From positions 18,819,940 to 18,883,939 of the forward strand of contig OX387606.1 in NCBI GenBank assembly GCA_947568835.1: a stretch of 64,000 nucleotides of DNA, written 5' to 3'. The stretch is from Protonemura montana (taxonomy: Eukaryota > Arthropoda > Insecta > Plecoptera > Nemouridae). Position 1 is the stretch's first letter, and every line of letters begins with the position of its first letter. The notes below the pieces were generated by a model. It worked only from the letters and a program-made list of their open reading frames with translations. It was not told the origin of the DNA and did not search any database. The translations under genes and the position numbers were made by a program. This document shows positions 32,894 to 47,900 of the stretch, one piece after another.

Positions 32894-35800
32894 ATGGGTG
32901 ACATAGAAGTGGGAACGCCGGCGTCGGAGGCGTCGGATTGCGGCGTCGCGGCGCCAACGACTACGATTAGCACGATTTCTTTAAAGAGTGGTGACACCCG
33001 TCTTGTCATCGCGCTCTTGCAAGTAGGTGTTTGTCATTGAAACTCAATTCACATGCTTCGAACTGTAGTGGATATTTTGAGCATGGGTCACCGCAGGGTC
33101 GTCCGAGGGCGGAGCCACATGATAAGCACGACACACTAAGTAACGAAAGAATGAAAAAAAATTGCATTCAGCTGTGCTTCATGGGTATAGAGGTTCGATT
33201 CAGGTCGTACATTTCGCATATTTTATGCCGAGGGTGTGAATTAAGAATTAGCTGATCACCATACCATTGTTAAAATGCATCAAACAGGAAATTGGGTCTA
33301 AACAGCAAACCGTGTTCAATCTATGCGGCCATCCTGCATAACGCTCTGCTGTTAGCTAGTTAGACTAGCCAGCAGCCTCCATCGCTCAGTTCCGCTTGGT
33401 TTCGCTTAGGCACACTTAAGTTAGACCGTGACAGGTTGTACTCTAATTTGACAATAAAACTGAGGTGCATACCTTCTGGTCTGTAAGACGCCTTCGCCGT
33501 CGCTTGCAGCGAGGCTTGATCTGCGGACAATATTGACGCCAGAAGCGTGCTATTTAAGTCGGTGTGTTCACACATGAAACATTAATATTAGGGACTCCAA
33601 AACGTTTTTAGGGAATGCGTGGCTAATACACATTGCTCTTGAACTTCGGCCACCCTTGTCGTTTTTTCGTGCTACTGTTGTTTCTGCCAATTATCATTGG
33701 GACAGTAGGACATGTTATAAATAGACTGCCATACTGTTTTTTCGTTAAACTCTTAATTTAGGCTTCGTTAAGAAAAAACAGTGGCCGGAACTTTGTGCCA
33801 TATCAACAAGTTGCATATATTAAGTTGTGTTTGCGGCTTGTTTTTGATCTAGTGAAATAATTATTCGATTCGACCGTTTATGAAAGGTAACCTTTAGCAT
33901 TCCACCAGACAATAATAAAAGCTAAACAATAACAACCCAGGTATCCATGAGCACCTGACGCCACTAAAGGTATATATGAACCTGTTCTTGGGTCTCGTCC
34001 TCGTACGTCCTATCTCATCACTTAAGGGTGGGTGAAGGCGTCTGTGTCATACGGGGTTCGCTCTGAATGACGTGATTCACATCCATCACTTTTGTCTGTC
34101 TTGGGTGGCCGTGGAGGTGGGGTAAGTTATTATAATAACCACGTGCTTGTTTCCTAGAAGATGATAATTTAGTATCGTATGTTCCTTTCGTTAACAACTC
34201 GGGTCAACATTGTTTCGGGTTCCGCTATATGGTAATGGGTAATTATAAAACGCAATTACGTTGTTCAAGTTCTTCACGACTATAAAATTTATATCGATTT
34301 TATTGAAGTTACGGCAACATGTTGTTTGCAATTAATAGGTCAACAGAACCTTCAGTTAAAGAACGATCTCGAGAAGTCTCTGAAATTATTTAATTCACAT
34401 CTTAAAACTAATCTCGTGAAATTGCATTCGCGCTAATAATTAGAGTTTGCTATCTTTGCTGCCGCTTTGTAAAAATTCACCACGCGCAGCGGAGCTCTTG
34501 TCTTAGTTCAATCAGACCGACACTTATCAAAATGCACCAGAGGCGTATTCCTCTCCTAGAGAAGGTAGCGCAGCCCTCGGCAACTCGATCATCACGTCAA
34601 TTAACGTTTTCATTATAATTATTAAATATCCGTGGAACGATTTCTTGACTCGGAGAACATTCGGCGTGTAAAGAGGTGACTACATCTATGGCCAAGAGTA
34701 AAAGAACACTCTCACGCATTAAATCCAATATTCAGCGCCAGAAATCAATTGTGCTCGTCAAATATTGTAAGCCTGCTCGACACGGTGGTGCTGAGCGTGA
34801 GTGTACATGAGACTACTTTCACTGATATTTTGTTTTTAGCGCTTCATTTCACTGCACTTTGGCGCACAAGCAAATAAGCGTCACCTGTTTTCAACACATG
34901 GTGGTTATGGGATTTTTTAAGGGATGTTTATGTCGTTAGGTTTACAACCTACAGAGCGCTTTAGTAGCTTCTGGTTTGAACAGAGATTTATCGAGGGAGA
35001 AAACGGTGGGTCTTGTGCGTTAAAAACGTTTAAAAAATAATCTGTAACCGTTTTTTTTTTCGTTTATTGTCAAGTGACAAAAAGGTATGCATTATTCGAG
35101 TACCACCAACTGCAAAATACTCTTGTTAATAATTACGGCCATGAATTAAAGTTCCGGCACGAAGCACCCAAATTTGGACTTCAGAGCTAATCATCTTTGA
35201 ATGCATTGCTTGTAGCATCTGCATTCATTTCAGCCTCAAACAATGCACCTACGGCTAAGTCAAGGCAACACATCGCGTAAAATCCGTCCTAAAAACTTGC
35301 TAGCGAGATGGTTTCTTGCTGGGTCGGCCATGCCTTTCTTGCCGCTCTCAAACGTCGTAAACGTACGTCACACGACCATCAGAGGTACGAACGTTGCCAA
35401 GAAAGTCCCTCGCCGCGAAGTGGACGATATTAGCCATTACATCATCGGCGTCAGAAGTCAATTTCCATCGGTTGTAAGGACCAATTATCTTGATGAATGT
35501 CAAGAGACACGAGATGCGAATAAAATTGATAACGTAGTTAGCTTGTTGACCCGAAAAAGTTACAATAAATGACCTTTTGTCTTGTTGAATCATCGATTTA
35601 TGAATGAAATTGGACGCCGATTGCTTTCGGAAGTGTGTTTCTAAATGTTTTTTTAGAAACTCGATGATTTACCATCAGGAAATTTTCTTTTCCGTACAAA
35701 CAAAGATCATGTGACCTCTTTTTGTTGACAATTGACTTGCATCCATCAGTTTAGTGAGATTCCGAGACGACACTCGATTCGGCACAAAACTCCTCGACTT

Positions 35801-38800
35801 ATTTGTCTGTATGCACATCCATCCATTGTTTACTCCGTAAGGCGGTTCATGATGTCAAGCCTCTTTGCCATTGGAAAGTGGAAAGTGAGTCAAGCTGATC
35901 GAGTGATTGATTATTTCGGCACCACTATTAGAGGAATTGTCACGAGGAATGACCGTTGTCCGAGCTGGCCCGCTCGAAATTCCAGATCGGAGGTCAAAAG
36001 CGCATGTAGGCGGCATTGTGGGATTGAATGTGACGTAATGCCGCGAAGAGTCATTTCTAAACTAGGTTTGTTTTATTAGAATTCACAGTGTGAAGGAACT
36101 AAGAGAACTAGAGCTGCGAAATTAGGTGAAGTGTTATTCAATTTAATTGGTAATAAAATAAGTTGTCTTGCAGAATTGAGTCCTGCGTGGCAAACGAAGT
36201 GTGGGTATCTGTAAAATTGACAGTAGGACACTCTACTCAGTGTATAGGGAAGCATACTTATTAAACATGTCACATGTTAAGTGACGTCAGTGGGTCGTAA
36301 TCAGAAGGTATTGTAGGCGAGATGTTAACCATATGCATGGATCTTCGCGAGAAAAGAGCATGACAATCGATCTTTGAAGCCGGGACATCCTGAGCTTTAT
36401 ATTCATCTTTTAGCCTTCAGCCTCGTTTCATATGATTTCCAGACATGGAGTGGTAAAGATTCTGTAATATTTACCTTGGGACCCGTGGGTTTGGTCAATA
36501 ACTACAAAATATAACTGGAACTATGAAAGAAGAGTGTGTTTTTTACGGAACGAAAATTAATTTACGAACATGTATGAGGTGTAATGAAATCAGAAATCAC
36601 TCCATGAAAACACAGCTTTTTTACATTTAAGCCAGATGGAAATAAATCACAATCTTTAATGCACTTTTAAAAAAAAAATTTAAAAAATATTTTTTTGTTT
36701 GTTAAACGAGCTCTTGTGCGTGCGCAGCTATAACATGTTTTGGTCATGCAGAGATGTATGGACATTAAAAACATCTATTAATGCGAATGCAAATAGAATA
36801 TCTAATTAGCACTGTTATTTAACAAGTCGTCGCGGCTTTTAACAAAGTGTCTCGAGTGTAGGATATGTCTGGCTGACATTCGTGTGGAACCTGATCGGGC
36901 AACATTTGCATTGCATGAACCTTAGTTAGCGCACCTACGCCACTTTTCGTCAACAAATCCGCCTGCGATATTTCACCTGCTGATACTTATGCTTTCACGG
37001 TACTCTTGAAGACCTAAAAGGGTAAATATTGAGCAAATATACATTTGTGCAGTATCCGTAGCAGAACCTATTTAATTTAGAAGCAGTAATTTGGTAGGAT
37101 ACATAATGCGTTTGCGACCGATTTTACCAATGCCTTTTAAAACGCTCACAATCGACGTTTAGATTGGATTTTTTCCGGCGCAGTAATTTGCTTTGAAACA
37201 CTGTATTTTGATAGTTGCAAACCAAATATTTTTACGAATAAATATTAAATTGTGATTTAGGAAGAGAGGAAATAGCGATGGCTGCCAAAAAAAAAAAACG
37301 TATTTTATGTGACAGGTCAAAGCCTTCCTAGATCTTCACCAAATTCAAAATTGAAAGTTGACTCTTTTTTTGTGTATTCATATCAGTATCTTCATTCAAG
37401 TATAATTAATAATCATTTGCCCTTTCAGCTCCAATTAAGCATGAATTGAACGGCGTTTCTGATATAGATTTGTTACATTCCTTATGATATTTAAGGTGAT
37501 TTTGAAGATATATATTGTCAGAAGAACACTGTTTCAGTAAAATACAACTTGTTGTGATAAGACGCTAAGATAGCGCAAAAGTTTCGGCTAGTCTCTGTAA
37601 AGAAGCATTTGCTACATTGCGATAGCAACATTGATAACATTTGAGTAGTTGCCCACGGCATTCTAGTTCCTCTCTAATTATAATGCACTTAGAGGTATGA
37701 TCTACAAGTCATTTTTTGCGTACCGTTCATCAAAAGTAATTACATAGGATGTACTTGATATTGAATCTGTATTTTTTTTTAAATCTGAATTGTCGACTAC
37801 ATGGAGATACGATCCGTGGAGCGGAAATATTATCAAACGCCATTTCGCAACGTCAATTACTTTACTCACTTTTGTGTACGCTTTCATATGGTAAAGATGT
37901 GAGGTAATAAAAACCAGTTCTTCGCTGAAAGATAAAACAAGGGACAGTTTAAAAATCGCATAATTTTTACAAAAATATTTTACCTCCTTGCGCGGACTCG
38001 AGTCTTGTATTGGATTGAAAAGTGGTTACTGAAGCAATCTCAGCATGACTAAGCAGCACATAGTGTGAGTTTGTGATCTAATTATAAGAAGTCGAGAACA
38101 GAGACCCCCTGGCTATAATGTTTGCCAGATCTGACCATGGCCATACACCGTTTCTTTCATCCGTATACCAATCTCTACCACCGTGCTAAAAGAACGTTTT
38201 ATTTTTATGAAGTTTCAGGCACATCGCCGCATGTTAAAAACTTCACGTCTCTTTGTACAATTTTACTCCCACAGCATTGTCCAGACTGGCATCTTCACGC
38301 CACAATTATTTGCCTCGCGTTATTTGAATAAGCGCTCAAATGCTGGGTCTTAGTTAAACGATTTGGCATGCCACATACAATTTGCATATCGTTCGGTCAG
38401 AAGGCCAAACAGCTTACCTGTGTTGGAATTTGTATTCTCTAGTTGCAGTAAAAAATTCCTGATTTGTAATGGGTTCATCTCCTCTGCTCCTTAAAGTGCT
38501 TACCGTGTATCTATCTTGATCGCAATCACATTTTTATTATACCTCAGGAGGATCCTAATTGATAAAAATGCAATTCGGTCCTGTATCATCTTGACCACTT
38601 TGTATTCCAGAGCTCGACTACGTTATTTCTTCAGTCTGTCTACCGAGGTGCGTGCCCAACTCCCTCGTCTCACATCCAACCTATTATATCACGCTTCTGA
38701 GAATCTATAACACAAATAATTTCATCTTCAGCTGGACCACAAACGAATGTTGTGTTAGCAGGATGATAGAGACGAAATTCAAATGTTGACACTGAAAGAT

Positions 38801-41800
38801 TAGCCTCTAGAGATATGGGACACATTATGATTTACCGCACAATAGGTGGCCGTTCATGGTGGCAACTGCATTTCAAAGTCATGTAACGCTGTGTATTTTA
38901 ACTACAATAAAACGAAGCTATTCATTTCGTGTTCGATAACAGCTGACTAACTTATTGAAATCGAATCGAGACTATCGCTACACGAAACAATTCCTAGCAC
39001 CGATCTAACCTGAGCAAAAAAGTGATTTACGCGACAGAAATACTTTCTCTGCTTATACGTGTGCGAGAGTTGATTTGATTTATACCAAATTTGGTATTAA
39101 GTCCATGTGTGGCACGGGTACTCGCGAAACGCGGCACATGGCGATGCAGGCGAACCGGTCGCAGCGGCAGAACGTTGCAGCCGATTCCTTGGAACGCTGA
39201 GACCGGAAGAGAATACTCCGCCTCGGCTAGATGCTGCAAGCTGGCCACAGCCAGATGGAAGACGAGTTACAAGTTTAGAGTCACAGTCAGAAATGTGTAA
39301 TCGCTATATTTGTATGTTTTAGTCGAGTTTAAACACTCGCTATATATTATTTTAGGACATAGTGTGGACCATCTAATTGTTGCTGTGTGTTAAATCTTCT
39401 CCAGTAGTCTTAGAAAAACATCCCTTAATTTGTAGGAGAATGATTTGTTTCTTGTAGGGACTTGAAAGCGATTGATGTTGAGAACTGTACGGCGTGATCC
39501 AGAAAAATGATGCGTCTGGATGCTGTCCCTTTGAGAAGAATTCCTACCGATATATAAATAGCGGGATTAAGATAAACGTGGGACGTGCCATAACTTGGGT
39601 GTGGTGAGGGCCTGTTAGAAAATATCTCGAAACTAGAGCAAATATGTTTCAACTGCGTTAACAAAGAAGTATCGCCGCTTTGATGAGTAAAGAAATTGCG
39701 TACACCTTAGCGAAGAATAATAAGATGCGTTCCTGGATTGTGTTTCTTCGTAGAATCCCCTCTTAGCCTGTTCATCTCTTTAATGAAAAAGTTTGCCGGA
39801 GTCTGAATCTCCTCTACTGCAAGCGTGGGTCGATCACACTCGTTTCCATGAAGCAATATCGCACTTAATATTCATACCATGCACCGGCCACCAAAGACAG
39901 AACATATAGCATAACTAATCTGATTAATCTGATATGGCTTCGCACCATCTCCGCTACCATTCTTTCAAATATTCTCTGCATCACAAAAGGATAATAGAAT
40001 GGACCAGACAAAGTGCAGGTGGAATGTGACAAAATTGAAGATCCGAGCTATGTCATACGGTGCACGCTTTGGAAGCTCATTCATACACATAAGCACGTGC
40101 ATTGGGTTTAATATGTAGGTAAGATAAGACATTGACCACTGGAACCTCACAGGCATTTTATTTTAAAAAAATGTGGATATGTTTCTGTTTTTAAAGTACG
40201 TATGCTGATCACTCTTCACTCCTGAATCAAACGAGCTCGAATTGCAACCTTTCAATCATGTTTAGCATCAGAATGCCAACTTAAAAATTGCTCCCTTACT
40301 TCCAGAGCCGAGAGTACCTGCAGCTAAAAGTTCTGGAGGTGACGCCAGACTTGACGCAACTCGGCGCAACCCTCGAAGAAGCCGAGGAGCTCCAGAGAGC
40401 CCACGATGACGTCCTCCAGCAGCTTCAGGTGAGATATTGCCCATGGACCATCAAGAATTGTTCTGCGGCACGAAGCGCGATCAGGCGCTTTCAATTTGTG
40501 AAACCAATTTTAGCCTTGACAATTTTAATGATAGACTCGAATAAACAAACAGCAATCAATGCTGAACAGTTGCATGTAAACGTTTCATGAAAAGGGCGTG
40601 GCAGATGAAATCTGTTGTACACACTCGCGCACCACATCGGCCATGTTTCTGGCACTGCATTTATTTATACGGCGGAGGAACAGAAGCGAGCAGAATCGCC
40701 TAAAAATAGTCATCAATTCATTTCCTATCCAGTTACTGTTCGCTGGCAAAGCGAGCACAAAAGCAATAGATTAACTTCATAAATACTAACCGCACAAGAA
40801 TCACGAAATTAATTTGGCAAAGCGTGGACCAAGATATTATAAATTTACCGCCGGGGCATCTAAAAATGCATTAAAAAGTAGGTCCCCCATCGTTCTCTAC
40901 AGAACAGCTTGTCACCATCACAATATTTCACCCAGCTAGAATTTTACATCTCTCTCATTCACTCCATCCGTTCAAGAGAGGAAAATGTTTTGTAATTAAA
41001 TTCCTTGTCGCACCGCGAACCGCTAAAAGCTCGCCCGTAGTTCTATGGCGTCATTTGGTGCAGCGACGCCGACAGACGCCTGAATTATAGCTTCCCACGA
41101 CGCCTTGTAAGGCGGGCGTCGTGACGTCACCACGCCACGCCGCGATGCCATGCTTATACTAACACGATGACGCTCAACAGACGGATCGTTTTCATGAAAG
41201 ACGACGTCGCTTTCTTGATGGACGTCGGATAAACGACGCTCCCCCCACCCACCCACCTCCCCCTCACAACTGCTCTCGTCACGAGCACTCGAAAGTGGTT
41301 GGTTCATCTGATCAAATTTCTTAGGCCGAAAGTAGCAAATGGCCGCCGACCTAACCAGAGAATACATGGTAACCAGAACCTTAGCAAGTATTGTGTGCCA
41401 ACTTAACTTCAGCAATCTCGTTACTATCAAAGATAATAGCATAAGCAATCGACCCTCATCCCTTAAATCAACTTTATCAAGTAAATAGTACTCCCCTTTA
41501 ACTCAGTTAGACTTAGACTCAAGCCATTGAATGCAGTGGTAGACGGGGAAGTTATTCACCGGACAGTAATTTCGTAGCCCTTGATAACCCGTCGGTCGGT
41601 CGGTCGGTCGGTCGGTCGGTCAGTCGTTCGGTGGAACGTTTTCACAACTAAGTTAAAATGGTTTATTTTAACTCGAAATTTAACGAAAAATACTGACCGC
41701 CATGTAAAAATCCAAAACGATAGCTTTTTGCGGGTAAAAATAGCAAAAATTCGCGAAAACACTATTTTTAAAAACACTATTTTTCTTTAAAAGAAGCATC

Positions 41801-41876
41801 AAAATGAGCGCAATGTCGCTATGTTCATAAAGATATATATATATATATATATATATCTTATATATATCTATATCTA

Positions 41877-41907
<31 letters not shown>

Positions 41908-44900
41908 TAAATCTAATAAATCGCCAAAGCAGTGAAATTTCATATAAAATTCATAAAATTTTTTTTTTTTTTAATAAATTTTTTTAATTGTCTGTTTGGG
42001 TGTTTGGGTAAGGTTAGGTTAGGTAAGGTAAGATTAGGTGAAATTAGGTTAGGTTATGTTAGGTGAGGTTAGGTAAGATTAGGTTAGGTTAGGTTAGCCT
42101 AGTTTTCAGGAAGGTTGGATTAGGTTAGGTTTGGTTGGTTAATTAAAAAAAAAAAAATCGGAAATTTTCTACGAAATTTCAAAAATTAAAAAGAAAAATA
42201 AAAAAAAAAATTTGAAACTTTTATTTTTAAAAGGTTAGGTTAAGTTAAGTTGGTTATTTTCAACAAGAAAAAAAAAAAGGAATTTTCTAAGAAATTTCAA
42301 AAATCAAAAAAAAAAGTCAGCAAAAATGTGGTAAAATTTTATTTAAAAAAAATTTAAATGAAAATTTAAATGAAAATCAAATTTCTTTTAGTAAGAAAAT
42401 GAAAAACTGAAAAAAAAATTTCAAATTTTTTTGAACATTTTTAGAAATATTTGAAGGTATTTTAAAATATGAAACAAATTTAAAAAAAATCGAAAAATGT
42501 TCAAATACATTTTTTTAATTATTTAGTAAGGTTAGGTTAGGTTAGGTTAGGTTAGGTAAGGTAAGGTAAGGTGAGGTAAGGTATGGTTAGGTAAGGTTAG
42601 GTTAGGTTAGGTTAGGTTAGGTTAGGTTAGGTTAGGTTAGGTTAGGTTAGGTTAGGTTAGGTTAGGTTAGGTTAGGTGAGGTTAGGTTAGGTTAGGTTAG
42701 GTTAGGTTAGGTTAGGTTAGGTTAGGTTAGGTTAGGTTAGGTTAGGTTAGGTTAGGTTAGGTAAGGTGAGTTAGGTTTGGTTAGGTTAGGTTAGGTTAGG
42801 TTAGGTTAGGTTAGGTTAGATTAGGTAAGGTAAGGTTAGGTTAGGTTAGGTAAGGTTAGGTTAGGTTAGGTTAGGTTAGGTTAGGTTAGGTTAGGTTAGG
42901 TTAGGTTAGGTTAGGTTAGGTTAGTTTAGGTTAGGTTAGGTTAGGTTAGGTTAGGTTAGGTTAGGATAGGTTAGGTTAGGTTAGGTTAGGTTAGGTTAGG
43001 TTAGGTTAGGTTAGGTTAGGTTAGGTTAGGTTAGGTTAGGTTAGGTAAGGTTAGGTTAGGTTAGGTTAGGTTGGTTATTTTCAACAACAAAAAATTTCTA
43101 AGAATTTTCTAAAAAATTTCTAAAATAAAAAAGAAAATCAGCAAAAATTTTATAAAATTTTATTTAAAAATTTTTTTTTTTTTTTTAATTTTAATAAAAA
43201 TTAACTTTCTTTTAGTTAAAACATTAAAACTTAAAAAAAAAAAAAAAATTATAATTTTTTGAAAATTTTTAGAAATATTTGAAGATATTTTAAAATATGA
43301 AACAAATTAAGAAAAAATCGAAAAATGTTTCAATACAATATTTTAATTATTAAGTAAGGTTAAGTAAGGTTATGTTGGGTTGGGTTAGGTTAGGTTAGGT
43401 TAGGTTAGGTTAGGTTAGGTTAGGTTAGGTTAGGTTAGGTTAGGTTAGGTTAGGTTAGGTTAGGTTAGGTTAGGTTAGGTTAGGTTAGGTTAGGTTAGGT
43501 AAGGTTAGGTTAGGTTAGGTTAGTTTAGGTAAGGTGAGTTAGGTTAGGTTAGGTTAGGTTAGGTTAGGTTAGGTAAGGTTAGGTTAGGTTAGGTTAGGCA
43601 AGGTTAGGTTAGGTTAGGTTAGGTTAGGTTAGGTTAGGTTAGGTTAGGTTAGGTTAGGTTAGGTTGGGTTAGGTTAGGTTAGGTTAGGTTAGGTTAGGTT
43701 AGGTTAGGTTAGGTTAGGTTAGGTTAAGTTAGGTTAGGTTAGGTTAGGTTAGGTTAGGTTAGGTTAGGTTAGGTTAGGTTAGGTTAGGTTAGGTTAGGTT
43801 AGGTTAGGTTAGGTTAGGTTAGGTTAGGTTAGGTTAGGTAAGGTTAGGTTAGGTTAGGTTAGGTTAGGTTAGGTTAGGTTAGGTTAGGTTAGGTTAGGTT
43901 AGGTTAGGTTAGGTTAGGTTAGGTTAGGTTCGGTTAGGTTCGGTTAGGTTCGGTTAGGTTCGGTTAGGTTCGGTTAGGTGCGGATAGGTTCGGATAGGTT
44001 CGGTTAGGTTCGGTTAGGTTCGGTTAGGTTCGGTTAGGTTCGGTTAGGTTCGGTAAGTTCGGTTAGGTTCGGTTAGGTTCGGTTAGGTTCGGTTAGGTTC
44101 GGTTAGGTTCGGTTAGGTTCGGTAAGGTTCGGTTAGGTTCGGTTAGGTTCGGTTCGGTTAGGTTAGGTTAGGTTTGGTTAGGTTAGGTGAGGTTAGGTTA
44201 GGTTAGGTTAGGTTAGGTTAGGTTAGGTTAGGTTAGGTTAGGTTAGGTTAGGTTAGGTTAGGTTAGGTTAGGTTAGGTAAGGTTAGGTTAGGTTAGGTTA
44301 GGTTAGGTTAGGTTAGGTTAGGTTAGGTTAGGTTAGGTTAGGTTAGGTTAGGTAAGGTTAGGTTAGGTTAGCTTAGGTAGGGTTAGGTTAGGTTAGGTTA
44401 GGTTAGGTTAGGTTAGGTTGGGTTAGGTTAGGTTAGGTTAGGTTAGGTTAGGTTAGGTTAGGTAAGGTTAGGTTAGGTTAGGTTAGGTTAAGTTAGGTTA
44501 GGTTAGGTTAGGTTAGGTTAGGTTAGGTTAGGTTAGGTTAGGTTAGGTTAGGTTAGGTTAGGTTAGGTTAGGTTAGGTTAGGTTAGGTTAGGTTAGGTTA
44601 GGTTAGGTTAGGTTAGGTTAGGTTAGGTTAGGTTAGGTTAGGTTAGGTTAGGTTAGGTTAGGTTAGGTTAGGTTAGGTTAGGTTCGGTTCGGTTAGGTTC
44701 GGTTAGGTTCGGTTAGGTTCGGTTAGGTTCGGTTAGGTTCGGATAGGTTCAAATAGGTTCGGTTAGGTTCGGTTAGATTCGGTTAGGTTCGGTTAGGTTC
44801 GGTTAGGTTCGGTTAGGTTCGGTTAGGTTCGGTTAGGTTCAGTTAGGTTCGGTTAGGTTCGGTTAGGTTCGGTTAGGTTCGGTTAGGTTCGGTTAGGTTC

Positions 44901-47900
44901 GGTTAGGTTCGGTTAGGTTCAGTTAGGTTCGGTAAGTTCGGTTCGGTTAGGTTAGGTTAGGTAAGGTTAGGTTAGGTGAGGTTAGGTTAGGTTAGGTTAG
45001 GTTAGGTTAGGTTAGGTTAGGTTAGGTTAGGTTAGGTTAGGTTAGGTTAGGTTAGGTTAGGTTAGGTTAGGTTAGGTTAGGTTACGTTAGGTTAGGTAAG
45101 GTTAGGTTAGGTTAGGTTGGTTATTTTCAACAACAAAAAAATTCTAAGAATTTTCTAACGAATTTCTAAAATAAAAAAAAATCAGCAAAAATTTTGTAAA
45201 ATTTTATTAAAAAATTTTTTATTTTATTTTAATAAAAATTAAATTTCTTCTAGTTAAAACATTAAAAGTTGAAAAAAAAATTTCAAAATTTTTTGAAAAT
45301 TCATAGAAATATTTGAAGATATTTTAAAATATGAAACAAATTAAAAAAAAATCCAAAAATGTTTCAATAAAAATTTTTAATTATTAAGTAAGGTAAGGTA
45401 AGGTTATGTTGGGTTGGGTTAGGTTAGGTTAGGTTAGGTTAGGTTAGGTTAGGTTAGGTTAGGTTAGGTTAGGTTAGGTTAGGTTAGGTTAGGTCTGGTT
45501 AGGTTAGGTTAGGTTAGGTTATGTTAGGTTAGGTTAGGTTAGGTTAGGTTAGGTTAGGTTAGGTTAGGTTAGGTTAGGTTAGTTAAGGTTAGGTTAGGTT
45601 AGGTTAGGTTAGGTTAGGTTAGGTTCGGTTAGGTTCGGTTAGGTTCGGTTAGGTTCGGTTAGGTTCGGTTAGGTTCGGTTAGGTTCGGTTAGGTTCGGTT
45701 AGGTTCGGTTAGGTTCGGTTAGGTTCGGTTAGGTTCGGTTAGGTTCGGATAGGTTCGGATAGGTTCGGTTAGGTTCGGTTAGGTTCGGTTAGGTTCGGTT
45801 AGGTTCGGTTAGGTTCGGTTAGGTTCGGTTAGGTTAGGTTAGGTTAGGTTAGGTTAGGTTAGGTTAGGTTAGGTTAGGTAAGGTTAGGTTAGGTAAGGTT
45901 AGGTTAGGTTAGGTTAGGTTAGGTTAGGTAAGGTTAGGTTAGGTTAGGTTAGGTTAGGTTAGGTTAGGTTAGGTTAGGTTAGGTTAGGTTAGGTTAGGTT
46001 AGGTTAGGTTAGGTTAGGTTAGGTTAGGTTAGGTTAGGTTAGGTTAGGTTAGGTTAGGTTAGGTTAGGTTAGGTTCGGTTAGGTTCGGTTAGGTTAGGTT
46101 AGGTTCGGTTAGGTTCGGTTAGGTTAGGTTAGGTTAGGTTCGGTTAGGTTCGGTTAGGTTCGGTTAGGTTCGGTTAGGTTCGGATAGGTTCGGTTAGGTT
46201 CGGTTAGGTTAGGATAGGTTAGGTTAGGTTAGGTTAGGTTAGGTTAGGTTAGGTTAGGTTAGATTGGGTAAGGTTAGGTTAGGTTAGGTTAGGTTATGTT
46301 AGGTTAGGTTAGGTTAGGTTAGGTTAGGTAAGGTTAGGTTAGGTTAGGTTAGGTTAGGTTAGGTTAGGTTAGGTTAGGTTAGGTTAGGTTAGGTTAGGTT
46401 AGGCTAGGTTAGGTTAGGTTAGGTTAGGTTAGGTTAGGTTAGGTTAGGTTAGGTTAGGTTAGGTTAGGTTGGTTATTTTCAAGAACAAAAAAATTCTGTG
46501 AATTTTCTAAGAAATTTCTAAAATAAAAATAAAAATCAGCAAAAATTTTGTAAAATTTTATTAAAAATTTTTTTTTTTAATTTTAATAAAAATTAAATTT
46601 CTTTATGTTAAAACAGTGAAAGTTGAAAAAAAATGTCAAAATTTTTTGAAAATTTTAAGAAATATTTGAAGATATTTTAAAATATGAAACAAATTAAAAA
46701 AAAATCGAAAAATGTTTCAATAAAAAATTTTAATTATTTAGTTAGGTTAGGTTAGGTTATGTTGGGTTGGGTTAGGTTAGGTTAGGTTAGGTTAGGTTAG
46801 GTTAGGTTAGGTTAGGTTAGGTTAGGTTAGGTTAGGTTCGGTTAGGTTCGGATAGGTTCGGATAGGTTCGGTTAGGTTCGGTTAGGTTCGGTTAGGTTCG
46901 GTTATGTTCGGTTAGGTTCGGTTAGGTTCGGTTAGGTTCGGTTAGGTTCGGTTAGGTTCGGTTAGGTTCGGTTAGGTTCGGTTAGGTTCGGTTAGGTTCG
47001 GTTAGGTTCGGTTAGGTTTGGTTAGGTTCGGTTAGGTTCGGTTCGGTTAGGTTAGGTTAGGTTAGGTTAGGTTAGGTGAGGTTAGGTTAGGTTAGGTTAG
47101 GTTAGGTTAGGTTACGTTAGGTTACGTTAGGTTAGGTTAGGTTAGGTTAGGTTAGGTAAGGTTAGGTTAGGTTAGGTTAGGTTAGGTTAGGTTAGGTTAG
47201 GTTAGGTTAGGTTAGGTTAGGCTAGGTTAGGTTAGGTTAGGTTAGGTTAGGTTAGGTTAGGTTACGTTAAGTTAGGTTAGGTTAGGTTAGGTTAGGTTAG
47301 GTTAGGTTAGGTTAGGTTAGGTTGGTTATTTTCAACAACAAAAAAATTCTAAGAATTTTCTAATAAATTTCTAAAATAAAAATAAAAATCAGCAAAAATT
47401 TTGTAAAATTTTATTAAATTTTTTTTTTTTTTCATTTTAATAAAAATTAAATTTCTTTAAGTTAAAACATTAAAAGTTGAAAAAAAAATGTCAAAATTTT
47501 TTGAAAATTTTTAGAAATATTTGAAGATATTTTAAAATATGAAACAAATTAAGAAAAAATCGAAAAATGTTTCAATAAAAAATTTTAATTATTTAGTAAG
47601 GTTAGGTAAGGTTATGTTGGGTTTGGTTAGGTTAGGTTAGGTTAGGTTAGGTTAGGTTAGGTTAGGTTAGGTTAGGTAAGGTTATGTTGGGTTTGGTTAG
47701 GTTAGGTTGGGTTAGGTTAGGTTAGGTTAGGTTAGGTTAGGTTAGGTTAGGTTAGGTTAGGTTAGGTTACGTTCGGTTAGGTTCGGATAGGTTCGGATAG
47801 GTTAGGTTAGGTTAGGTTAGGTTAGGTTAGGTTAGGTTAGGTTAGGTTAGGTTAGGTTAGGTTAGGTTAGGTTAGGTTAGGTTAGGTTAGGTTAGGTTAG

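Larger units (their letters stand above)
33023..40305 (+). other. First intron of the CCDC141-like gene (7.3 kb)
   Basis: Mostly AT-rich and unremarkable. Patches that stand out are a candidate minus exon at 33,473-33,575, an unassigned 109-codon plus ORF at 35,243-35,572 (overlapped by a minus ORF ending GNVRTSDGRVTYVYDV), and a GC-rich block at about 39,100-39,290. None has a recognised family. Confidence 0.5.
40429..41998 (+). other. Second intron of the CCDC141-like gene, part left of the array
   Basis: It contains a GC-rich minus ORF (41,023-41,448; its last 95 residues, from MNQPLSSARDESSCEG, look coding-like but match nothing I know), a (CGGT)n repeat at 41,591-41,620, an (AT)n tract at about 41,830-41,894 and T/A runs leading into the array. 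Confidence 0.5.

Noticed and set aside
33185..33215. tRNA gene suggested by a B-box-like GGTTCGATTC
   Set aside because: No A box at the right distance and no cloverleaf.
35243..35572. 109-codon plus ORF as a gene
   Set aside because: No recognised motif or splice context; an overlapping minus ORF is equally plausible, so neither is called.
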